Shown here in pieces: positions 8,249 through 16,600 of a stretch of 64,000 nucleotides of DNA (position 1 is the stretch's first letter; each line of letters opens with the position of its first letter). Made by a program: the position numbers and the translations under genes. The notes beneath the pieces are model-generated. The model was not told the origin of the DNA. It worked only from the letters and a program-made list of their open reading frames with translations, and did not search any database. The DNA is from QHCA01 sp003244095 (GTDB lineage: Bacteria; Actinomycetota; Actinomycetes; Mycobacteriales; QHCA01). The DNA lies in NCBI GenBank assembly GCA_038329965.1, contig JBBQNN010000013.1:5731-69730 (forward strand). Reading direction: 5' to 3'.

Positions 8249-9444
8249 GGACCGGCACTCGCGCCCTGTTGCGGACTGTGGCGAGCCGACCCGGCCTGCA
8301 GGTCGGCATCGCGCAGTCAGCCCTCGGGTACGTTCTCACCAGCCTCGGGGCGGTCCTCGTGCTGCTGGCCCGGGACCTCGACCTGCCCGCGGCCCGCCTG
8401 GCCTGGCTGTCCTCCGCGTTCGGTGTCGGACTGCTCGTCACGGCGGCCGCCGGCCCGAGGATGCTGAAGGCCGGACCCCGACCTGCGCTGCGCGCGGGGG
8501 CGCTCGGCGCCGCCACCGGCACCTGCCTGCTCGCCGCGGCACCGAGCCTTCCGTACGCCGTCGCCGGCGGGCTGCTGTTCGGCCTCGGCGGCGCGGCCCT
8601 CGTGCTGGTAACCCCCGCCCTGGTGTCCGGACCTGGAGTGGCCGCCCGCCTCACCCGTGTCACCGCAGCCTCCAGCTCCGCCGCGGTCCTGGGCCCGCTC
8701 GCCATGGGCGGACTGGACGCGCTGGGGCCCAGCGGCCGCCTGGCCCTGTTCGCCTGCGTGCCACCACTGCTCCTCCTCGTCGCCGGTCTCACGCCGCCCG
8801 GTTACACCGGTCCGGCGGAGCTGCCCAAACCGCGGTACGGCGGAGCCTCGGAGCCATGCCCGCAGCCGGTTGCCGCCCTGCAGGTGGGCTACCGGTGGTC
8901 GCGGGTGGTCCTCGCTGTGGGCGTCGAATTCTGCTTCGTCGTCTGGGCCGCGGCCCGGCTGCAGGACACCGGGGTGGCCGCCGCGACCGCAACCATCCTG
9001 GGCAGCTCATTTCCGCTGGGCATGGCGCTGGGCCGCCTGGCCGGTCATCGCCTCGTCGATCGGATCCCCGCCGTGCCGGTCGGCTCCGTGCTCACCGGCA
9101 CAGCCACGCTGGTCATCGTCGCCAGCGCCACGCCGGCCCGGGTAGCTGCCGGCCTGCTGCTCGCCGGGATCGGGATAGCCACCCTCTACCCGGCCACCCT
9201 TGCCGATCTCCTCGGGGCGGCCGCCCTGCCGGTCCCTCAGGCTGCTTCGCTCGGTGCCCTCGCCTCCGGCGCGGCGATCCTGACCGCTCCGGCGCTGCTC
9301 GCCGGCGTCGCTACCGTGCTCGACCTCCGCGTCGCCTTCCTTATCACCCTCCCGCTCCTGATCGCCCTCAACGGGCTACCCGGCAGGGTGCCGTCACCCG
9401 GTCCGGCAGGACGCGCAGCTGAGGACCGACGCAGACAACCCTGA
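8245..9444 (+). CDS. MFS transporter
   Basis: 399-residue integral membrane protein with about twelve hydrophobic helices and a hydrophilic central loop (residues about 190-220, PELPKPRYGG region), the layout of a major facilitator. The frame's earlier codons overlap the fusion gene, so GTG 8245, in GTGA overlap with the bridging mini-ORF, is the likely start. Its place in an apparent operon with a ROK-controlled sugar-phosphate hydrolase fusion suggests sugar uptake or efflux, but no substrate signature was recognised and MFS drug/sugar exporters look alike at this level. Confidence 0.75.
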   Translation: MRTGTRALLRTVASRPGLQVGIAQSALGYVLTSLGAVLVLLARDLDLPAARLAWLSSAFGVGLLVTAAAGPRMLKAGPRPALRAGALGAATGTCLLAAAPSLPYAVAGGLLFGLGGAALVLVTPALVSGPGVAARLTRVTAASSSAAVLGPLAMGGLDALGPSGRLALFACVPPLLLLVAGLTPPGYTGPAELPKPRYGGASEPCPQPVAALQVGYRWSRVVLAVGVEFCFVVWAAARLQDTGVAAATATILGSSFPLGMALGRLAGHRLVDRIPAVPVGSVLTGTATLVIVASATPARVAAGLLLAGIGIATLYPATLADLLGAAALPVPQAASLGALASGAAILTAPALLAGVATVLDLRVAFLITLPLLIALNGLPGRVPSPGPAGRAAEDRRRQP

Positions 9445-9469
9445 GCCCGACCTCGAAGGAGATGGCCCC

Positions 9470-10645
9470 GTGCCGCATGAGGCAGCCCCCGAGCGGATGG
9501 TCCCGTTCCGTATCGACGTACCCGAACAGGACCTGCAAGACCTGCGCGATCGCCTGGCCCGCACCCGCTGGCCGGAGGCCGAGACCGTCAGCGACTGGTC
9601 ACAAGGTGTGCCGCTGGCCTACCTGCGAGACCTGTGCGCCTTCTGGGCCGGGCAGTACGACTGGCGAGCCGTCGAGGCGCGATTGAACGCCCTGCCCCAG
9701 TTTCGCGTGACTCTCGGCGGCCTGGGCATCCACCTCATCCACGTCCGCTCCCCGCATCCCGAAGCGATGCCCCTGGTCATCACGCACGGCTGGCCGGGCT
9801 CGGTGGTGGAGTTCCTCAACGTGATCGGGCCGCTCAGCGACCCTGTCACCCATGGCGGCCTCGCGGCCGATGCCTTCCACGTGGTGTGCCCGTCGCTGCC
9901 CGGCTACGGCTTCAGCGACAAGCCGACCCAGCCAGGTTGGGGCGTCGAACGGATCGCCGGTGCATGGGCGCAGCTGATGGCCCGGCTCGGCTACGACCGC
10001 TACGGGGCTCAGGGCGGTGACTGGGGCACCAGCATCACGACCAGCCTGGCGCAACAGGTCCCAGAGCGCGTCGTCGGCATCCACCTGAACCCGCCGATCG
10101 CTGCCCCGGACCCGGCAACCTTCGAAGACCTCACCGACGGTGAGAGGGCGGCGCTCAGCGACCTCGAGCACGCCCAGCGCTGGGAGTCCGGGTACTCCGA
10201 GCAGATGGCGACCCGGCCCCAGACCGTCGGCTACGCCCTGGTGGACTCGCCGGCCGGCCTGTGCGGATGGATCGTAGAAAAGTTCCGGGCCTGGACCGAC
10301 TGCGACGGCCATCCGGAGAACGTCCTGACGCGGGAGCAGATGCTCGACGACGTGACACTGTACTGGCTCACCGGCACTGCCGCCTCCGCCGGGCGGCTGT
10401 ACTGGGAAAGCATCCGCCGAGTCAGCGAGTGGTTCAGCCGCGGCACCACCGACATCGTCACCGTGCCGACCGGCTGCTCGATCTTCCCGGCGGAAACCCT
10501 CCGGCCGTCACGCCGTTGGGCCGAAAAGCGCTACACGGACATTCGCCAGTGGCATGAGCTGGACCGCGGCGGACACTTCGCCGCGTTCGAGCAGCCCGAG
10601 CTGTTCGTCGAGGAAGTCCGGTCGTTCTTCCGCCTCGTCCGCTGA
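9470..10645 (+). CDS. Epoxide hydrolase (microsomal type, alpha/beta hydrolase)
   Basis: 391 residues. An N-terminal EHN lid region (FRIDVPEQDLQDLRDRLART then WSQGVPLAYLRDL) precedes an alpha/beta-hydrolase core with oxyanion motif THGWPGSVVEF, nucleophile motif GGDWGTS (Asp near residue 184) and catalytic His in GGHFAAFEQPE (near 369). These match the microsomal epoxide hydrolase family, which opens epoxides to diols. Start GTG 9470 has AAGGAG 9 bases upstream; the ATG at 9462 is in another frame. It follows the MFS gene by 25 bp on the same strand and may be co-transcribed, without evident metabolic link. Confidence 0.88.
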   Translation: MPHEAAPERMVPFRIDVPEQDLQDLRDRLARTRWPEAETVSDWSQGVPLAYLRDLCAFWAGQYDWRAVEARLNALPQFRVTLGGLGIHLIHVRSPHPEAMPLVITHGWPGSVVEFLNVIGPLSDPVTHGGLAADAFHVVCPSLPGYGFSDKPTQPGWGVERIAGAWAQLMARLGYDRYGAQGGDWGTSITTSLAQQVPERVVGIHLNPPIAAPDPATFEDLTDGERAALSDLEHAQRWESGYSEQMATRPQTVGYALVDSPAGLCGWIVEKFRAWTDCDGHPENVLTREQMLDDVTLYWLTGTAASAGRLYWESIRRVSEWFSRGTTDIVTVPTGCSIFPAETLRPSRRWAEKRYTDIRQWHELDRGGHFAAFEQPELFVEEVRSFFRLVR

Positions 10646-10661
10646 CGAACACGATGACCGG

Positions 10662-12428
10662 TCAGGTTGGCCCGTAGCGCTCGCGCAGCAAGATGATGTC
10701 CTGCCGGCGGGCCGAGGTGAGGAAGGCCGGCGAGGCCAGACTGATATCCCCGAACTCATTGGGCGGGAAGCCGCCGGCTCTCATCAGGACGTCTGCCCGC
10801 TGTGACGGGCCGCCGCGGGTGAACCCGAAGTTTGCCATCACGTCCTTGACCATGACCTGACCGCCGTGATTCGAGAAGAGGTAGTTGGCCTTGCCGACCA
10901 CCCAGCAGATCGCGGCCGCGGTCATCTCCGGGCGTCCCTTGCGCCGGAACGCGTCCGGATCGCCGGCGACGGCCCGGGTCAGGAAGCGCCGGCAGGCCGT
11001 ACGGACCTCGACGTCGAACATCTCCTTGCAGCAGCGGTCGACCAGCGCCAGCACCTCGCCGACCTGTTGGCGCACGTCGTCGGGAATGCCCGTCCATTCG
11101 AACGCCTCGTCAGGCAGCGGCCGGTCGTGGAGCCGGCCCAGGGCCTGGTCGCCGCCCACCGCATGGCGAAGGCCGTCGAGCATGATCTCTTCGATCGTTT
11201 CGCCCGGCATCGGCCACGGGCCGTCCGGATCCACGACGCCCATGGCCGCCAGCAGTGCCTGTGGGCCCTGGGGACGCGGAGAGCGGATGATGCGCTGGTA
11301 GTCCGGCTCCCAACGGTCGGCCGCCGCGAGTGTCTCCTCGGTCAGGGCCGGCCTGATGCCGCGCTCGTCGTGGCTGAAGCGGATGACTGCGCGCAGCAGA
11401 TCGGGCGCCAGGGACAGGTAGGCGACGTCGGCGACGATCTTGCGGGGGATCCAGTCGACGAGCAGGATCTCCACCGCGACCGGGCTCCAGCGCAGCGGGT
11501 CACCCGGCCCGTAGTCGGTGCCGAACCACAACACCGAGTCGAGCAGGCTGCGATGGTCGGCGTCGTCGAGATCCACGCCATGCGGCGACGCGAAGAACCG
11601 CTCCGTCAGGTCGGCGACCGCCTTCTCGCTCCACTCCGGTCGCTGATATCCGCTGCCGCCACCGGGCAGGAGGCGCGTGATCCATTCGACCAGCGGCCGG
11701 GTGGCCGGCCAGGTGTCTGTCTCGTACGGCGGATAGGTGATCGCGCCGGCCTCGATCGCTTCGCTGATCCGCGCCCGGGCATCGGCCAGCGCAATGTCGT
11801 CCCACCTGGTGTCGTCGGGGTCTTCGACCTTGGCCCGCATGAATGCGACGAGATCGCCGATGCGGTGGTCGAGGACGAAGCCGTCCTTGGCCACGGTGCC
11901 AAGGTTGTGGTCGATGTAGACCAGCACCGATATCTCGTGGCCGGAGGGCAGGCGGGCACCGACGATCACGTCATCGCCGTCACCGAGCACGTGCACCATC
12001 TCCACGGCGCGGTACGGCTCGATCCGGTCGAGCCCCGCGATCCACCCGGGGAGGCGATGCTGCCGGCTCGCCACCTCACGCCGGATGCGGGCGCGGATCA
12101 GGTCGTCGGTCTCGATCTCGGCGATGACCGCGAGCAGTGCGGTCGTTTCGCGCAGGTCGGTGTCCATAAAGGATGCGAGGAGATCGGCGTACGAGGCTTT
12201 CTCAGCCTCGGTCGTCCGCTCCAACGGGCCGGACCGGCGGCTGTCCATCACCGCGAGCACCGAGCTCACCAAGTTCAGCAGCCCCAGCGGATGATCATCG
12301 GCGAGCGCCCGCCGGACGTCACCGAGCAGATCCGGCTCGGCCACCGGGGGGACCACGCGAACTCGGTCGCTGCGCCGTGGTGTCGGCCTGGATTTGTCGG
12401 CCTTTCTGCGGCCCTTGGTCTTCGCCAC
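10662..12428 (-). CDS. DUF6398 domain protein of unknown function
   Basis: 588 residues beginning with a basic leader (MAKTKGRRKADKSRP), no signal peptide or membrane helix. The C-terminal part (residues about 455-570, VDRCCKEMFDVEVRTACRRF through TAAAICWVVGKANYLFSN and VMANFGFTR) resembles the DUF6398 domain, a helical module with a helix-turn-helix flavour seen in actinobacteria. The N-terminal two thirds are mixed alpha/beta without recognised motifs, including a strand GHEISVLVYIDHNLGTVAKDGF. It stands alone, convergent with the epoxide hydrolase gene. Three palindromes upstream (12467-12563) lie in its promoter region. Function unknown. Confidence 0.75.
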   Translation of the reverse strand: MAKTKGRRKADKSRPTPRRSDRVRVVPPVAEPDLLGDVRRALADDHPLGLLNLVSSVLAVMDSRRSGPLERTTEAEKASYADLLASFMDTDLRETTALLAVIAEIETDDLIRARIRREVASRQHRLPGWIAGLDRIEPYRAVEMVHVLGDGDDVIVGARLPSGHEISVLVYIDHNLGTVAKDGFVLDHRIGDLVAFMRAKVEDPDDTRWDDIALADARARISEAIEAGAITYPPYETDTWPATRPLVEWITRLLPGGGSGYQRPEWSEKAVADLTERFFASPHGVDLDDADHRSLLDSVLWFGTDYGPGDPLRWSPVAVEILLVDWIPRKIVADVAYLSLAPDLLRAVIRFSHDERGIRPALTEETLAAADRWEPDYQRIIRSPRPQGPQALLAAMGVVDPDGPWPMPGETIEEIMLDGLRHAVGGDQALGRLHDRPLPDEAFEWTGIPDDVRQQVGEVLALVDRCCKEMFDVEVRTACRRFLTRAVAGDPDAFRRKGRPEMTAAAICWVVGKANYLFSNHGGQVMVKDVMANFGFTRGGPSQRADVLMRAGGFPPNEFGDISLASPAFLTSARRQDIILLRERYGPT

Positions 12429-12466
12429 GCACCGACCCTAGTGGGGGTGACGGCGGTCGACCTCAC

Positions 12467-12563
12467 GACCTCCCGAAAGTGGTGGAGCTGATGGCGATCG
12501 ACCCCGCGACTTCCCGGAAGTCGTTGCTTTCTGGGCCGCCAATCCAACGTCTTCCCGGAAGTC
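12467..12563. repeat. Three 15-bp palindromes at exact 41-bp period
   Basis: GACCTCCCGAAAGTG (12467-12481), GACTTCCCGGAAGTC (12508-12522) and GTCTTCCCGGAAGTC (12549-12563) start exactly 41 bp apart. The middle copy is a near-perfect inverted repeat around one central base. The 26-bp sequences between them share little beyond a GT(T/C)G start. They lie 39-135 bp upstream of the minus-strand DUF6398 gene and before the SOS box of the plus-strand operon. They could be operators on one helix face (four turns) or a degenerate tandem repeat. Confidence 0.7.
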
Positions 12564-12650
12564 GTCGGTTTGCCGGGGGCGGACCAGTGCCTGACCCCGG
12601 GCTGCTTCCCAGGGGTTGCGGTCTTGTCGGGGGAGGGGTTTACTGTTACG

Positions 12651-12676
12651 TGTGTTCGAACATATGTTCGAACACA
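12651..12676. promoter_or_regulatory. LexA/SOS box, perfect 26-bp palindrome
   Basis: Positions 12651-12676 read identically on both strands; the core CGAACATATGTTCG fits the actinobacterial LexA consensus CGAAC-N4-GTTCG. It stands upstream of DUF6504-HEPN-dnaE2, genes expected to be induced by DNA damage, so LexA repression of this operon is very likely. Confidence 0.9.
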
Positions 12677-12867
12677 TAACGTGTCGGCCCTTCGGCCGGC
12701 GCGGGGCGGATCTCTTCGCCGCGGTGCGGTCCTCGACCCCCGTGTCGTGGTGGGGAGCCACCGGCCGAGGCGACGTGGGGAAGCGTCGCCTCGTGCCGGT
12801 GCCGCCGCTGCCCACCTTCCCCTGGCAGCACATCCATCGACGGCTGTACGGGAGAGGTGTGTGTGCA
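12677..12867 (+). other. Untranslated leader of the SOS operon
   Basis: About 190 bp separate the LexA box from the best start of the first gene. The stretch holds a 7-bp stem with a 4-base loop at 12683-12700 (GTCGGCC / GGCCGGC) and otherwise no recognised gene. The reading frame of the DUF6504 gene is open through it, including an ATG inside the LexA box, but the translated segment resembles nothing known. Confidence 0.4.
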
Positions 12868-13218
12868 GTGACCCGGTTGTACGGCGATGCCGTCGACGAC
12901 GCCGCCGAGGTGCGGCGGCGGGCCGACGAGCCCGAGCAGTTCCTCTGGCGAGAGCGGCTCTATCTCGTCCGGGCCGTGCAGGGGCACTGGATGGAGTCAG
13001 GCGGATGGTGGTGTACGGGTGTGACCCGTGCGGCACTGTCCGGTGAGTCTGACGCCGGTGCGGGCAACTCCAACGCGCCCAGTGGAATTGTCGATGACGG
13101 GGAGCGGGAGTTCTGGCGGGTGGAGGCCGGCGCCGGCCGGCTCGACGACACCGGGGTGTTCGACCTGTGCTTCGACTGGTCGCACGGCCGGTGGACCGTC
13201 GTCCGGGTGCAGGACTAA
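12868..13218 (+). CDS. DUF6504 family protein (SOS operon)
   Basis: 116 residues from GTG 12868, with GGAGAGG ten bases upstream. The family core is TRLYGDAVDDAAEVRRRADE, FLWRERLYLVRAVQGHWME and the closing EFWRVEAGAG then FDLCFDWSHGRWTVVRVQD. Small actinobacterial proteins of this family are usually found near error-prone polymerase genes, as here; the molecular role is unknown. First gene after the LexA box, four bases before the HEPN gene. A longer product from upstream in-frame codons cannot be excluded. Confidence 0.75.
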   Translation: MTRLYGDAVDDAAEVRRRADEPEQFLWRERLYLVRAVQGHWMESGGWWCTGVTRAALSGESDAGAGNSNAPSGIVDDGEREFWRVEAGAGRLDDTGVFDLCFDWSHGRWTVVRVQD

Positions 13219-13222
13219 CGCC

Positions 13223-13660
13223 ATGGCCCGAGTGCCGCCGCCGCCGGCCCGCCAGTCCGCCCTGATCCTGCTCTCCCAGGCCCGGCGGGCGCTGAACGAG
13301 GCGGCGCTGCTGCACCGGCCAGCCGAGCGCTATGCCGCCACGCACCTCGCCGCGCTGCGGGCGGCCGCGGCGGTGCTGGCCGCCCGGGCCCGGCCGGCGG
13401 CGCCCGTGCCGCGCCGGCTGGCCCGGCCGACCAGTGCGTGGACCCTGCTGTGCCGGGTTGCTCCCGAGCTCACCGAGTGGGCCGGGTTCTTCGCCGCCGG
13501 TGCCGCCAAGCGGGCCGCCGCCGAGGCGGGCCTGCCCCGCTCGGTGACCGCGCGGGAGGCCGACGACTTGATGCGCGACGCCGAGACGTTCCTCGCCGTG
13601 GTCGAGACCCTGCTCGGCCTGCTGGTCCAGCCGATGCTCACCAGCTCAGGTCGCGGGTGA
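13223..13660 (+). CDS. SAV_6107-type HEPN domain protein
   Basis: 145-residue all-helical protein of the actinobacterial SAV_6107 HEPN family. Visible features are the opening ARQSALILLSQARRALNEAA, the helix RYAATHLAALRAAAAVLAAR, a PTSAWTLLCRVAPELTEWA segment and SVTAREADDLMRDAETFL. It lies between DUF6504 and dnaE2 with gaps of 4 and 6 bp, so the three are one SOS transcript. HEPN proteins often bind or cut RNA, but the RxxxxH nuclease motif is not evident, so a structural or accessory role beside DnaE2 is as likely. Confidence 0.75.
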   Translation: MARVPPPPARQSALILLSQARRALNEAALLHRPAERYAATHLAALRAAAAVLAARARPAAPVPRRLARPTSAWTLLCRVAPELTEWAGFFAAGAAKRAAAEAGLPRSVTAREADDLMRDAETFLAVVETLLGLLVQPMLTSSGRG

Positions 13661-13666
13661 GGGGGC

Positions 13667-16600
13667 ATGGGAGACCCCTTCGTGCACCTGCACGTCGCGT
13701 CGGGCTACTCGCTGCGACATGGGGCCAGCGCGCCGCGGGCTCTGGCCGAGCGGGCCGCCGAGCACGGCATGGACTCCCTCGCGCTGACCGACCGGGACGG
13801 CGTCTACGGCGCCGTGAAGTTCGTCATCGCCTGCCGCGAGGCCGGGGTGCGGCCGCTGTTCGGCGTCGACCTGGCCATCCCTCCCACGGTGCCCGCGCCG
13901 CCGCCACGCCCGATGTCCGCGGCCAGGGCCACCCGCCGCACGCCGGCCCGCGGAGGGGCAGAGGTCGATCTCCGCCTACCGCGGGTGACCCTGCTGGCCC
14001 GGGACGGCCGCGGCTGGGCGTCGCTGTGCCGGCTGATCAGTGCCACCCACCTGGCGGGGGAGCGCAGCCGCCCGGTCACCTCGCTCGACCTGATCGGCGC
14101 GCACGCGGCCGGGCTGTTCGTGCTGTTGGGCCCGGCCTCCGAGCTGGGCCGCGCGGTGGCCGCCCGCCGGCCCGACCTGGCCCGGGTAGTCCTCGACCGC
14201 TGGCGTGAAGTGGTCGGCACCGGTGACCTGCTCGTCGAGATCGTCGCGCACCGGGGCCGCGGCGACACCGGGCGGGCGGCGGCCCTGCTCGCCTTCGCCG
14301 CCGACGTCGACCTGCCCGCGGTGCTGACCAATGCGGTGCGCTATGCCGACAGGGCCGACGCGCCGACCGCCGATGTGCTCGACTCCGCCCGCCGGCTGGT
14401 CCCGCTCGGCCCCCGTACCATCGACCGCACCAACGCCGAGGGCTACCTGAAGTCCGGCAAGGAGATGGCCGAGGTGGCCGCCGAGGTGTGCGGCCCTGAC
14501 CGCGATGCGGCCCGCCGCCTGCTGGCCCGCACCCGCCACGTCGCCGAGCAGTGCGCCGTCGACCCCCGCGTCGACCTGGGCATCGGCGAGGTGCACTTCC
14601 CCGAGCTCGCGGGGGACGGTGCCGTCAGCGGGGTCGGAGAGACAGGAGAGGCCGGGGCCGTGCTGCGCGAGCGGTGCGAGGCGGGGCTGGGCCGGCGGGC
14701 CATGGCGCCCACTGCCGAGGTCCGCCAGCGGCTCGACCACGAGCTCGGCATCATCGGCGGGCTGGGCTATCCGGCGTACTTCCTGACCGTTGCCGACGTC
14801 GCCGACCTCATCCGCTCGCTGGGCGTGCGCTGCGCCGCCCGGGGGTCGGGGGCCGGCAGCCTCGTCACCTACCTGCTGGGCATCTCCGACGTCGACCCGA
14901 TCCGCTACCGGCTGCTGATGGAGCGTTTCCTCTCACCGTTGCGCAAGGCGCTGCCCGACATCGACATCGACGTGGAGTCGGCCCGCCGAACCGAGGTCTA
15001 CGAGGCGGTGCTCGCGCGGTTCGGCGCGCAGCGCTGCGCGTGCGTGTCGATGATGGACACCTACCGCGCCCGGCACGCGATCCGCGACGTCGGCGCCGCG
15101 CTCGGGTTGCCGCCCGGCGAGATCGACGCGGTGGCCAAGGCGTTCCCGCACATCCGGGCCGGCCAGCTCAAGCAGGCGATGCGGGACCTGCCCGAGCTGC
15201 GGGCCAGCGGGTTGGGCGAGGCGCGCCTGTCGTTGCTGTTCACCCTGGCCGAGCGGCTCGACGGGCTGCCCCGGCACATCGCCCTGCACCCCTGCGGCGT
15301 GCTGCTCTCCGACATGACGCTGCTCGACCGCACCCCGGTCGAGGCGAGTTACCTGGGCTTCCCGATGAGCCAGTTCGACAAGGACGACGTCGAGGAGCTC
15401 GGCCTGCTCAAGCTCGACCTGCTCGGCATCCGGATGCAGTCGGCGATGGCGCACGCGATCGACGAGGTGCAGCGGGTCGACGGCGAGCGGATCGACATCG
15501 ACGCGGTGCCGCGCGACGACCCCGCCACCTTCCGGCTGGTGCGCTCCACCCGCCTGCTCGGCTGCTTCCAGATCGAGTCGCCCGGCCAGCGGGAGCTGAT
15601 CGGCAAGTTCGGCCCCGAGACGTTCGAGGACCTCATCGTCGACATCTCGCTGTTCCGCCCGGGCCCGGTCAAGAGCGACATGGTGACGCCGTTCCTCGAG
15701 GCCCGGCAGGGCTGGGCGCCGGCCCGCTACTTCCACGACGACGTACGACCGGCGCTCGAGCAGACCTGCGGGGTGGTCGTTTTCCACGAGCAGGTGCTCG
15801 AGATCGTCGAGGCGATGACCGGTTGCACGCTGGCCGAGGCCGACGAGGTGCGCCGCGCCCTGGGCGACAAGGACGGCCAGGAGGAGGTGCGGATCTGGTT
15901 CCGCCCGGTGACGCTGGCCCGCGGATACGACCTGGCTACCGTCGAGCGGGCCTGGGAGATCCTGCGCGCCTTCGGCTCGTTCGGGTTCTGCAAGGCCCAT
16001 GCTGCGGCGTTCGCCGTGCCGACCTACCAGTCGGCGTGGCTCAAGGCGCACCACCCGGCCGCCTTCCTCGCCGGGGTGCTCACCCATGACCCCGGCATGT
16101 ATCCCAAGCGGCTGATCCTCGATGACGCCCGCCAGTTCGGCATCGCCGTGCTCGGCCTCGACGTCAACGTCTCCACGGCGACCTATCGGGTCGAGCGGGT
16201 CGGGGTCGACGACGCCCGGTGCTACGGCATCCGGCTGTCACTGGCCGACGTCAAGGGCATCTCCGAGGCAGAGATCGGCCGGATCGTGGCCGGCCGGCCG
16301 TTCCATTCCCTGGCCGACTTCTGGCACCGCGCGGCGGTGTCCCGCCCGATCGTCGAGCGGCTGGTGGTGGCCGGCGGGTTCGACAGCCTGTACGGCATCG
16401 GCACCTCGTTGCCGGTGCGCCGGCGGGGTCAGGTGACCCGACGTGACCTGTTGCTGCAGGCCGCCGAGCTCGACCAGTGGTCCCGGGGGGTCCGCCGGTC
16501 GGCGCGAGCGGCGGCGCCCAGCAGTAAAAGGACCGGCAGTCAAAGGACCGGCAGCCAGAGAGGGACCAGCCGGCGAGGCCTGCCCCCGTCCGACGACGTG

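Noticed and set aside
9462..9686. ATG-started ORF at the epoxide hydrolase start
   Set aside because: Wrong frame; GTG 9470 gives the full-length hydrolase with AAGGAG at proper distance.
10866..12491. 541-codon plus-strand ORF opposite the DUF6398 gene
   Set aside because: Antisense shadow of a GC-rich gene: no motif, no ribosome site, Arg/Ala/His-rich composition.
12467..12563. CRISPR array
   Set aside because: Only three imperfect palindromic units with 26-bp intervals, no cas genes; operator or repeat family is more likely.
12664..12867. Upstream ATG inside the LexA box as start of the DUF6504 gene
   Set aside because: In frame, but the extra ~68 residues look non-coding and there is no ribosome site; GTG 12868 has one.
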